Shown here one piece after another: positions 1 to 9,376 of a stretch of DNA of 64,000 nt (within the stretch, counting starts at the first letter, position 1; every line of letters starts with the position of its first letter). The translations under genes and the position numbers were made by a program. This DNA comes from Adiantum capillus-veneris (Eukaryota > Streptophyta > Polypodiopsida > Polypodiales > Pteridaceae). The notes beneath the pieces were generated by a model. It was not told the origin of the DNA. It saw only the letters and a list, made by a program, of their open reading frames with translations, and did not search any database. The stretch is from the NCBI GenBank assembly GCA_014529385.2, contig CM043958.1:80694025-80758024 (forward strand), in the 5' to 3' direction.

Positions 1-1900
1 AAGGTCATCTCCTTGCTCTATTTGTCAAGTGAGAGGAGACAAAACACGTTGTTGAGAGGAGACAAAACATGTTGTCTGATGTTCCCTAAAGCACAAATTA
101 TGCAGATTGTGAGCAACTTATTTGTCTCGTTGTAAGGGAGTAGCTTGTGAGGAGAATTGTTTAGGATGTGTTTGTGAGTTGTTTCCTTTTGGACCATGTC
201 TAGTTACCTGGTGTCTCAATTGAACACGCGTGCATGTTTTGGGACAGGCATTTTAAAGCAGACAAAGGTAGTCATGGAGGAGTTGCTACCAATGATTAAG
301 TGAGTTGGAATTCTCTGCAAAGTTATGCATCATTTAACTTCTTTTGCAAAGGTCATGCTTTCAATTGCTGAGAAGAGCTATCATTTCACCTTGGGGGCCA
401 GCAAGATAGATAGCAGTGCTGTGGACATTAAGGACCAGATAAACCACAAGCGGGACCTGGTCATAGAGCAGGCCTGGAGCAGACCAGAGACAGGTTTCAG
501 CAGGCAGCAAGCAGTGTGTTGGAGATGCTTGGCCTCACAGCTCCCATGCTTGTGGTGAGAGTTGCAAATTATGTTAAGTACAATCCAATGCATGCAGTTC
601 TTTAGTTGTTGATACAACATGCGCTGGCTGGTTATAGCTGATTTGTCTCAAGGCAACAGCAAGTCCTTACTCTGTACATTTATTGAAGATGCAACGTGAG
701 ACAATTTTGCCTATCTGATAACTATAACTGAGCATTTACATTACCCTTCTTTGTTGGTTTTGTATTTTGCAGGAGTCTGGTGAAACTGGCACATAAGCCA
801 CTCCTTGAAATTTATTCACTTGTGTACAAAATCTTCTATCGACAGAAATAGCTACTGATTTGTAAGCAAGGGTTTAGCTACCTCATGATAGCTGCATCAC
901 AATTCTGTCACCGTGTAGGACTGTTGGTGTTTTCCATTGTTATATGGCTGTTTATAAGAGGCTACAAAGGACTCATATGTCTGTAGACTTCACAGTTGTA
1001 ACTGTTTGTCCAAACAACTGTGTAGAAGGCACTGTAAGCATTTCAGTACACAGCCAAAAGGCCCGTTTTGAAGGTTGCAGTCAAGAAAGACAAGTGGGCC
1101 ATGTCATCAAAGGTTTTCTTGATAAAGTTTGCAAAACCACCATCTGAACTGGGGGGGCATGTGAATAGATGTCTCAAGACAGTTTTGTAAGGACAATTGA
1201 GGCGAAGCATTGGTTTGGGATGTGGTAGGTCACAGGATGCCAGGCTTCATTATGGGTGGGTCTGCCTTAGCACCTTTAGAGCCATGAGAGAAACTCAATG
1301 CATAGACCTTTGTTTTAATATTGTGCTCTGATACATGTGCAGGTCAGTGTGTTAGAGGTGTATATGTGTGTGTGAGAGAAAGCAGATACTGATACCTAGT
1401 CGGGATGTAGTATTTGGTCAATACTATGCATACTGAATATAGTTTGTTGTCTTACAGATAACTTGATTATATTCCTCTAGGTAAATATGATATGTCGCAG
1501 AAAGTTAGTGCTGGGCAGAAGCGAAAATTGCAGTAGAGATAGAAAGATATCTAATTCTGATTTGCATTTTGATGCTTGAATAGAGGGCTGGTTGATATAT
1601 CAGAAATTCAGGAAGGTTGTGAAGGGTGATCAAACCTCATACGACCTTAATACTCAGAAAGCCTCTAAATTTAATTATATTAGAAAGTTTTTCCTGAAGC
1701 GGGAGGAAGTTTAGCTTCCGATTTCTCTAATTGTGTGCTATCAGCTCTGAATTGTTTGTTTAGCTTGTGAGGTGCGTAATTACTTGGTTGGCCTGAGGCC
1801 TTTATGAGGCCTCCACTTGCTCCACATAGCTCTATCTTACCCGTTAACAGCCTACGAAATCCTATGCTTTGTATTAATCACTAAAAATAGGGAGCATTGA
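1..1900. other. Low-coding region, possible decayed host gene
   Basis: No transposon hallmark and no long reading frame is visible here. Short stretches look exon-like: one near 249-300 ends in a good donor (GTGAGT), another lies at about 350-600, and a TTTTGCAG acceptor precedes 773. A 67-codon open frame at 944-1147 has no recognisable domain. The region could be the 3' end of a plant gene with introns, or only intergenic sequence. Confidence 0.3.
432..600 (+). pseudogene. Candidate exon remnant, unknown product
   Basis: Frame 3 is open from 432 to the TAG ending at 599. It reads a short amphipathic stretch (LEQTRDRFQQAASSVLEMLG) that looks more protein-like than its surroundings. Inside it, ATGCTTGTG is followed by GTGAGA, a plausible splice donor, and an acceptor-like TTTTGCAG occurs near 765-772. 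A competing open frame covers 325-558. No family is recognised, and neither frame can be preferred without a homology search. Confidence 0.15.
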
Positions 1901-3070
1901 CTGCTATCGACTGGCCATATTTTCAGCACTCTCGATTGCAGCAAAACTAGAAGCCGTATATATCAGGTCAAACAGTCGGCGCATGACTGGTGGGGCTTCT
2001 CTCTCTAGCAAATGGTGATGCCATGTGCAGCAGCTGGAATTGGATGGCAGGCCAGCAGATAGTAGTGCTGGCCAAGGGTTCTCCTCACCTCGTAGCAACT
2101 GTTTCAACAGGCTCTCTCTCACTGGCCTTGCATTCTTTCTTGCTGGCAAGCGACCTACAAGCGTCACTGTGCAGCACCCCTGTTGTATGTTGATGGCTTG
2201 CAACCGGGCAGCATATAGGTATCTACAGGACCGTGTGGTGGTGCCTAGAAAAATCACTGGCTTTATCTGCCTCATCCCCTCGTACATGGACCAGGTGGAG
2301 TAGCCTCGGGGTTAGGTCTGGCAGTGCAGCATCGACCAACCACTTCAGTGCTGTGTGGCTCAAGAGCACGCTTTATTTCACAGCCTATACCAAGGTTATC
2401 ATCGACTTGAGCACAGGCCATTATTGGCTCTTCTGAGAACGCAGGAAACATTCGTAAAAACCTCGTATCTCAAGCCAGAGAATTATGGTGCTGTTCCTGA
2501 GTACTCGGTTAAAAGTTTGCTCACCAACATGAATGTTCTTCCTTTTAAACGCAAGACAAGACCCTTGCTTTGCATCCATTGGATACAACTCGTATCTTTC
2601 TCCTACAAAATCCCAAAGGGAGGCGTGATGACTTAAGGGTGGCCCCGCCTTAATGTGCTTTGGCCAAGATTCTTGGGCTGCATTATGCTTGTAGGGAAAA
2701 GAAGAGTATTATAGCTGAGGTTGGTCAGAATCTCAGGCTCATAATTCGTCAACGCCACCTACAAGCGCCTAGCTTTATTGCAATCACGTCACAAAGGCCA
2801 CAATCATTGCCCAACTCTATGCCATGCTCGTCTTGAAAACTTTCCTATTGGCTCAACGGCCTCTTGACGCAAAATCAGAGCAGCTCCCTGCCTCCTTCCC
2901 TCTAAAAGCAGGACCAAAGACAATAAAAAACATAGGCTTTCCACCCTATGACAAAGGGAGAATCAAAGATCCGCAAAAGGAACTTGAACATGAAGCTAAG
3001 TTTTCACATACAAGGCGCCCAAAGGCTTTGGCCTTGGGCAATTCATCCAAAAAAACCTCAAGTTAGGGGG
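1901..3070. other. Unclassified sequence, overlapping short ORFs on both strands
   Basis: Open frames of 60-127 codons overlap on both strands at 1904-2303, and a 93-codon frame covers 2355-2636. None shows a recognisable motif, and overlap on both strands argues against coding. The purine run near 2616-2630 and the TTAGGGGGCG at about 3063-3072 resemble polypurine tracts at the 3' end of gypsy internal regions. The stretch may therefore be very old transposon sequence. Confidence 0.3.
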
Positions 3071-3315
3071 CGTGCCCACCCGGGCACACACCCCATACCC
3101 AAGCTAGGGTATTCAAAGGTGTTGGCAAGACCGGAATCCGATACAAGCATAGGCCAAGGGCCATCAAATTCTAGGTAAACTGTCCGAATGACAGAAATTG
3201 CAGAAGTTGATCGAAGTTAAAATTTGACAGAGTTGAAGTTTAGGAAGAATATCTATTGCAATTTCTTCCTTTGAGAGGATTCAGGCATCAACGACGTTTC
3301 AAGCAGTACAAATTT
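3071..3315 (+). repeat. Candidate short or truncated 5' LTR and leader of G1
   Basis: A purine run followed by TGCCCACC at 3071 could be an LTR start. Words such as GGCAAGACCGG and GGCCAAGGGCC loosely echo the LTR-like sequence downstream of G1 at 27194. The sequence just after 3315 (TGGCGGCATTGTC) resembles a badly decayed tRNA-Asp primer site. The assignment rests on position and weak similarity. Confidence 0.25.
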
Positions 3316-3483
3316 TTGGCGGCATTGTCAAGCATAGTTGATTCAACTATAAAGTGCTTGCGGAGTTCCATATACGGCGGACTACCATTGATTTAGACGG
3401 AGTTAGCACGGCTACCCTACTTTGCGAGTGCTCCTAATATCAGGTATATTTTTTGAGTACTACTTTCACCGCACTGTGTAGCC

Positions 3484-5315
3484 ATGGATTCCGATATCAA
3501 TATGACATTCGATTTTGAGCAAAGTACTCCTGATCCTATCAATGATGGCCCGCGACTGGATCCTCTCAAGGAGAGTAACCGTGACACTATGGCAGGAGAA
3601 GATACTTATGAGTTGCTCGATATTCAAGAATTTCGTGCACTTTAGACATGCATGACCGTCATGGATGAAAATTTTAAAGCTTTAAATGAAAATGTTACTA
3701 AACTTTCCACATTAGTAATTCAATTTATGCATCATCAGTCTAAGAGTCTTGCTGACATCCATATGCATAAGCACGTTGGCACACAAGGGCAAGGCCCAAT
3801 TCATGATACGTTGCATACTCTCACTGCCAAAGAGGTGGATGACTTGTTAAAGAAATTTAAACCACCAGTCTTTAAGGGTGAAGATCGAGACCGCAATAAG
3901 GATGCAGTGAACATCTTTCTCAGCAAATGGGATGGAATTCACGCCTTAAGGCGTACGCCGGATGTCGTTAGAGCTTTGCAGACAAGCTTAACTCTGGAAG
4001 GCAAGGATTACAAATGGTGGATGTCTCTCAAGGAGAAGAACATCATACACCACAGAGTTGGGAAGCCTTTGAAGCAATGTCTAGCAAGGAATTTTTGCCT
4101 ACTAATGAGGCTGATCGGAATTGAACGGCTTGGAACACATGTTCCATGTGCCAATATCCATCACTTCTTGAATATATCTCTCACTATCGGGACGTTATCC
4201 TCAAGTTGGAAGGCTTGGATACCTTTCAACAAGTACGAGGGTTCATATGAGGTTTGGCACCTGAGTTTAAGAAGTATGTCAAGACCCAAGACCCTAAAAC
4301 ACTTGAGGAAGCCATAGTGAAAGCACATATTCACGATGACCCTGATGAAAAGAAATTACATAATAGTAACGTGTCTGCTAGTATACACGGTAATACATGT
4401 ACGCAGTATGGGCACATTAAAAGAAAATTTCTAGTTGCTAATTTAGATGCATCTAAAAAACCCAAGGGGTCCAGAGGTCCTCTTTCTCCTGAGGATTTTG
4501 TTAAAGCCAAGAAAGAGTGGTTATGTTTTCAATGTTTAGGAAGAAGTCATGGCAAAAAGGATTTTCCCAAGGGGAAATCTACGGCTTAGGGGAAGGAGAA
4601 AGCAATGCACACGATGCAACTACTGCCTCTCGAGTCTTCCTCGAAATTCTCCATAGTGGAAGTAACACAAACTGAGGTGGTGCATGAATGTTGTCTCACT
4701 GCTTCCATGTGGCAACAAACCTTTGGACCACATGAGTTAGTACGTATGTACGGATATCTGCAAGGACACAAGGTGCGCATCTTGGTAGATGACGGGGCTA
4801 CTCACAATTTCATCAATTATGGATTGGTGAAAAAGCTCAAACTGCCTCAAACTCCGAGTACCCACCGCTACAAGGTAGCAATGATGAATGGACATGATAC
4901 TGAAATATGGGATACTCAATGCTGAGCTATTCCATTAGAAGTACAAGGATACTCTACTTGTTTGGATTTTCAGGTTATGAACATGGAAAGGGCTGATGTG
5001 GTTCTTGGTAGGGAGTGGTTGCATAGCCTAGGACCATCATTGAAGCGTAGCTATGAGCACAACAGCTTGATGTTTGAATCCCATGGCGCACATGTGCTGT
5101 TGTTAGGAGAAACGGATATACCTTCATCACCACTAATTTGTACCGTCGAGCTTATGCAGCTCGTTTTTTATAATGAAATAGATAAGGTTTTCTTGTGTTA
5201 CTCACTGTCTCATTTTCCTTCTAACATTGAGTCAGTTGAACATTCCTCAACGCTGCATGCTTCTCTCTCCTCTATTCCACCAATTGCTAATTCTAAACAA
5301 GCAAACGTTGATAGT
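3484..5315 (+). pseudogene. G1 Gag-protease (5' half of polyprotein)
   Basis: ATG at 3484 opens a frame beginning MDSDINMTFDFEQ, closely matched by the Gag start of G4 at 61989. It is broken by TAG at 3643, a frameshift between about 4030 and 4254, and stops near 4587 and 4923. A CX2CX4H zinc knuckle (CFQCLGRSHGKKDF) at about 4520-4565 has lost its last Cys to Phe. The aspartic protease follows with VDDGATHNFIN at about 4783-4815 and a VVLGREWL flap-side motif near 5000-5025. The frame is cut at 5315 by T1 and resumes at 23978. Confidence 0.85.
5311..5315 (+). repeat. Target-site duplication, left copy (T1 in G1)
   Basis: ATAGT directly precedes the TG of the T1 5' LTR. CTAGT directly follows the 3' LTR at 23973-23977, giving a 5-bp duplication with one mismatch. 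Confidence 0.75.
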
Positions 5316-5618
5316 TGTAAACCTCTCACATTCCTATCACCTACGACGGACGTTGTATTATTTATTTGGCAGAGTCAGGTACCAGGCTTGTCGGTCCAAT
5401 AGGAAAAGGGTAAGAGTAATTGCCGATGAGAGGCGCACTCTAACTGGAACATTCAAGGGATTAGTTGGCTAAGCATGGGTGCCCAAGTGTGAATGGGGCG
5501 AGCTCATATAAAAGTCAACTAAACCTAAAATTCACTTATTCTCTCATTTTGTGCAATTGAAGAGTGCTCTTGCTCTATCTCCATCTTCTTCTCTCCTTGT
5601 GTGTGTGTGTGTGTGTGT

Positions 5619-5662
<44 letters not shown>

Positions 5663-5898
5663 AATCGAGCATTGCGGCGGCACGACGACAGCGAGGCGGT
5701 TGAGCGCAGCGTAGCGGCGTCTCCCTTTTCTTCGTGGCGAGGAATCCTCCACGACAGCAAGCGTAGAGCAGTGAGTGACACATCACCGTCATCTTTGAGC
5801 TTATCAGTTTAGGCTTGTTGTGTGCTTGGAGCCATTTGTGGCTCGCACACAGTGTATCGGCAAGTTTCTTGCATTGACACGTGTGACAGACGCACACA
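5316..5898 (+). repeat. T1 5' LTR
   Basis: The LTR runs from TGTAAACC to CGCACACA and matches six other copies in the window. It contains a TATA box at 5507, a (GT)n tract at 5599-5618, a (GA)n tract at 5623-5661, a GC-rich stretch, and a donor-like GTGAGT at 5771. Its first bases differ slightly from the consensus TGTTAACCC start seen in the other copies. Confidence 0.85.
5507..5514 (+). promoter_or_regulatory. LTR TATA box (T family)
   Basis: TATAAAAG sits about 190 bases into the LTR, after the invariant GAGCTCA. The same box occurs at 8214, 16395, 17012, 23560, 50480 and 56916 in the other LTR copies. It predicts RNA starts about 30 bases downstream, so the (GT)n(GA)n tract would lie in the transcribed leader. 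Confidence 0.7.
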
Positions 5899-5902
5899 TT
5901 TT

Positions 5903-5920
5903 TGGCGCCGCTGTCGGGGA
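5903..5920 (+). promoter_or_regulatory. Primer binding site, tRNA-Asp type (T1)
   Basis: TGGCGCCGCTGTCGGGGA lies 4 bases after the LTR. It matches the complement of the plant tRNA-Asp 3' end (TGGCGCCGTTGCCGGGGA) at 16 of 18 positions. This is where minus-strand DNA synthesis would be primed. The same site is preserved in T3 (50855) and decayed in T2 (8630). Confidence 0.85.
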
Positions 5921-6455
5921 ATGCCATACACTAAGCTTGAATGGCACTCTGTGCTTCTTTTGTGGTGCAATTTCAATTATAGGAAGGGTAGGGAAGGAAG
6001 GTGTGTGTGTTGAGAAGAAGGATTTTGTGTTGCTACTGTGTATCTCTTTGTTAATGAAGTTTTGAAAGGTTATTGTGTTTTCTCTGTGATAAGGTCTTTG
6101 TATTAAAGTTGTTAGTTCTGTGTAATGTAATGTACAATAAGTAGGAAGTAGATCTGTGAGATCTAATGAAGTGTGTTAGTATGTAACAGTAGGTGTATTA
6201 GTAGGTAGGTAGAGTGTGTATGTGTGCTTGCACGCAGGCCGCGACGACCTTATCCCAAAATATTTATAAAAAAAATTCAAATAAAAATAAAAATTTAAAG
6301 GTAGGACCAGGATCGGGATATATCTCCCAGACCCAAGCCCAAGCTCACGCTCAGGCTCAGGTCTCAGTCGCCCTTTGAAATTACGTATTTTAGCTTCACA
6401 CGTAGTTAAAAATCGACTTTTTTGAGGACCAACGGAGCTTCAGGTGACCAAATGT

Positions 6456-6471
6456 TGTGCTGTAAAGCACA
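6456..6471 (+). promoter_or_regulatory. Leader hairpin A (GNRA-type loop), T1
   Basis: TGTGCTGTAAAGCACA folds into a perfect 6-bp stem closed by GUAA, a GNRA tetraloop. The element is retained at 9215-9230 in T2 (identical) and 51401-51416 in T3 (loop AUAA). A packaging or dimerisation role is inference from its position in the genomic RNA leader. Confidence 0.55.
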
Positions 6472-6485
6472 CCGCGACTCTCTGA

Positions 6486-6511
6486 GTGATACGCTTGTTT
6501 CGAGCTATCAC
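6486..6511 (+). promoter_or_regulatory. Leader hairpin B, T1
   Basis: GTGATA and TATCAC pair as a 6-bp stem. After one bulged C, GCTT pairs with GAGC (one G-U wobble) around a GTTTC loop. T2 (9245-9270) and T3 (51431-51456) have GCTC/GAGC instead, so the pairing survives a base change. Confidence 0.55.
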
Positions 6512-6629
6512 ACACTTTAATCAAAAAATTGATCATTAAAAAACATTAAAACAAACGAGTGAAAACAGACGCCTAAAAAAGTAAGCGGTTAACCTTTGAG
6601 GTTATTCGCGGACTTGTAGGGTGCCAAAG

Positions 6630-8013
6630 GCACATGCATCAGCGCTCTGGTCGTGTGCTAGAGACGGAGCAACTAGAGAGAATTTTGATTTACGTGAGTT
6701 CTCAATATCCACCTACCTTAGGTTCCGGGCCCTCGGCGGAGACCCAAGGTAGTACAAACCAAGACCCGAACATCTTCCTCTGACTACGACGTCATGGAGG
6801 GTTTCCCAATGCCTAATCCCGATAGCTCAAGCCAAGACATGCATGCCATGCACCCACGGTCCGGGCAGAGCGTGCTTAGCCGCTTGAAGGAAACCTTTAG
6901 TAGAGCCACTCGCTCTGAACATGGAACTAATGATGTAAATGACGGGGTGGGGAAGTAAATTCTCCATTCATGACCAACGTAGATCCTATGCCCTTAGACA
7001 ATGTGCACGTGAATACTTCATTCACTGCACCTCCTGACTCTCAGAGTTATTTCCCTCAGAGGTCATATTACCCGATGGTAGAAGCTTTGCCGAAGTGCAA
7101 GAGGTTGAGCCGTATATTCTTGCAACAAGGAAAAAGAAAATCGAGAGCTTACGCAAGGTGGAGCAACGAAGAGAGTTAAAATCAAAAGCTCCTATGTCAA
7201 TATCCTTGCTAGGAGAGCAATCGAGTGCTCTTGAATTAAAGACCACTAATGGTCAACCCATAGAGAGAAACATTGCATCTAGCTCAAAGGACACCCCTAG
7301 CACCTCAATCCTAGATGGAGCGTTCTTAAATGAGAACTGGGAGTACGAACTACAAACGGAAACTCTAACCGACCTATACACAGGTCACACCTATCACGTG
7401 GGTTGGTTAGATTTCCTATAGTCACTAGTGTGGAGGATTAACAACAAAGAGTTTGTGAGGTCATCCATAGGGTCATTGAGTTAGAGAGACAGAACAAAGG
7501 GATCAACATGCCTTCAACGGGTCTCATGAGATTCTTGGATACAGGAAAGGCTAAACAACCGACCTTATCGTAAATTGAGACTCCCTCGGTAAGTCCGATG
7601 GATCCCCCATATGTTGTTTCGCCAGGGGTCTTAGTGAAATCTGAGCCCACAAGTGATAGCTTTACCTTTCCAAGTCTAGCTCATCTTTCCCTTGATGACA
7701 CCACGGCTACCATGCCTACCCCAATGATAGGCATGTCAAGAAACACGCCATGGACCTCATTTGTTAGTAAAGCACCACTACATGGTAGCTCAATTCCTGC
7801 AACAGTACCTACAAGTGTGTACCAATCGTATACACCCATGGGTCCTCATCCTCATGTAGTCCCTACCCCTCCCATTGTTTCAACTACCTATTCTCCACAA
7901 CCACAATACCCAAGTTCTTATTTCCATATAAGGACTATACCGGCTAGCATTAGTATGTCACATCCGATGTCTGCTATGCCTAGGGCCACACATATGAACT
8001 TTGGGCCGCCTCA
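6630..8013 (+). pseudogene. T1 Gag, N-terminal half (interrupted by T2)
   Basis: Homologous to the open Gag of T3 (51753 onward). The start MEGFPMPNPDSSSQDM can be read from ATG at 6794, but frameshifts and a stop near 7420 break it into pieces (6970-7179, 7095-7421, 7598-8013). The final piece is the Pro/Thr/Ser-rich linker (THMNFGPPH...), cut by the T2 LTR at 8014. The frame resumes at 17420. Gag would form the cytoplasmic particle that packages element RNA. Confidence 0.75.
8009..8013 (+). repeat. Target-site duplication, left copy (T2 in T1)
   Basis: CCTCA precedes the T2 LTR and CCACA (17420-17424) follows the last LTR. The uninterrupted T3 Gag reads GGGCCGCCACATGG here, so the duplicated site is CCACA with one change. 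Confidence 0.7.
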
Positions 8014-8327
8014 TGTTAACCCTCACTGCTCACGGACACCCTATCACCTACGACGGATGTTGTATTATTTACTTGGTAGAGTCAGGTACCGGGCTTGTCG
8101 GTCCAATAGGAAAAGGGTAAGAGTGATCGCCAATGAGAGACGCACTCTAACTGGAACATTCAAGGGATTAGTTGGCTAAGCATGGGCGCCCAAGTGTGAA
8201 TGGGGTGAGCTCATATAAAAGTCAACTAAACCTAAAATTCACTCATTCTCTCATTTGTGCAATTGAAGAGTTCTCTTGCTTCATATCCATCTTCTTCTTC
8301 TTCATCTCCTTGTGTGTGTGTGTATGC

Positions 8328-8388
<61 letters not shown>

Positions 8389-8625
8389 CGATCGAGCATT
8401 GTGGCGGCACGGCGGCGGCGAGGCGGTTGAGCGCGACGTAGCAGCGTCTCCCTCTTCTTCGCGACGAGGAATTCTCCACGACAGGAAGCGTAGAGCGGTG
8501 AGTGACACGCCAACACCATCTTTGAGATTATTAGTTTAGGCTTGTTGTGTGCTTGGAGCCATTTGTGGCTCGCACACAGTGTATTGGCAAGTTCTTTGCA
8601 TTGACACGTGCGACATATGCGCACA
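8014..8625 (+). repeat. T2 5' LTR
   Basis: TGTTAACCC to GCGCACA. It has a TATA box at 8214, (GT)n at 8311-8323, (GA)n at 8330-8387 (58 bases against 39 in T1), and a GTGAGT donor at 8498. Confidence 0.85.
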
Positions 8626-8629
8626 TTTT

Positions 8630-8647
8630 TGGCGCTGCTGCTGAGGA
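8630..8647 (+). promoter_or_regulatory. Primer binding site, decayed tRNA-Asp type (T2)
   Basis: TGGCGCTGCTGCTGAGGA keeps the TGGCG core and overall register of the tRNA-Asp complement, with four differences. Decay here suggests T2 is not recently active. Confidence 0.6.
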
Positions 8648-9376
8648 ATGCCATACACTAAGCTTGAATGGCACGCTGTGCTTCTTTTGTGGTGCAGTTT
8701 CAATTGTAGGAAAGGTAAGGAAGGAGGGTGTGTGTGTTGAGAAGAAGGATTTTGTGTTACTACTGTGTATTTTCTTTGTTAATGGAGTTTTCAAAGGTAC
8801 TGTGTTTTTTCTCTGTGTAAGGTGTTAGTATTAAGGTTGTTAGTTCTGTGTAATGTAATGTACAGTAAGTAGGAGTAGATCTGTGAGAGCTAATAGAGTG
8901 TGTTAGTGTGTAACAGAAGGTGTATTAGTTGGAAGTAGGTAGGTAGAGTGTGTGTGTGCTCTCGCGCAGGCCGCGGCGACCTTATTCTTATAAAATAAAT
9001 AAAAATAAATAAAATAATTAAATATATATATATATTTTTAAAAAAAAGGTAGGACCGGGATCGGGAATATCTCTGAGACCCAAGCCGAGATCCAAGCCCA
9101 AGCTCACGCTCAGGCTTAGGCATCTATCGCCCTTTAAAATTACAAATTTTAGCTTCACACGTAGCTAAAAATCGACTTTTTTGAGGACCAACGGAGCTTT
9201 AGGTGATCGAACGTTGTGCTGTAAAGCACACCGCGACCCTGTGAGTGATACGCTCATTTTGAGCTATCACACACTTTAATAAAAAAAATCAATCATAAAA
9301 CATTAAAAACGTAAAAAACACGAGTGAAAACGGATGCTTAAAAAAGTAAGCAGTTAGCCTTCGAGGTTATTCGCCG
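8648..9376 (+). other. T2 untranslated leader
   Basis: Non-coding leader, colinear with that of T1. It holds the A/T-rich tract near 8985-9045 and hairpins A (9215-9230) and B (9245-9270). Confidence 0.65.
9215..9270 (+). promoter_or_regulatory. Leader hairpins A and B, T2
   Basis: Hairpin A (9215-9230) is identical to T1, with loop GUAA. Hairpin B (9245-9270) has stem GTGATA/TATCAC, a bulged C and inner stem GCTC/GAGC with loop ATTTT. The spacing between the two is the same in all three copies. Confidence 0.55.

Larger units (their letters stand above)
5921..6629 (+). other. T1 untranslated leader
   Basis: About 0.7 kb of non-coding leader between primer site and Gag. It contains an A-rich tract near 6255-6300 and two hairpins at 6456-6511. 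The same layout is found in T2 and T3, and the segment around the hairpins is the best conserved part. Confidence 0.7.

Noticed and set aside
1904-2303. Candidate gene with frames on both strands
   Set aside because: Overlapping frames on both strands with no recognisable domain and no splice support; reported only as unclassified sequence.
3317-3334. Primer binding site for G1
   Set aside because: TGGCGGCATTGTCAAGCA keeps only the first bases of the tRNA-Asp complement; too weak to call as a feature.
5544-5927. Long minus-strand frames rich in Ser-Leu and His-Thr repeats in each T LTR (also 8232-8654, 16413-16824, 17041-17486, 23578-23980, 50498-50928)
   Set aside because: They are translations of the (GT)n(GA)n tract and LTR body. 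They recur only because the LTR recurs and show no coding signature.
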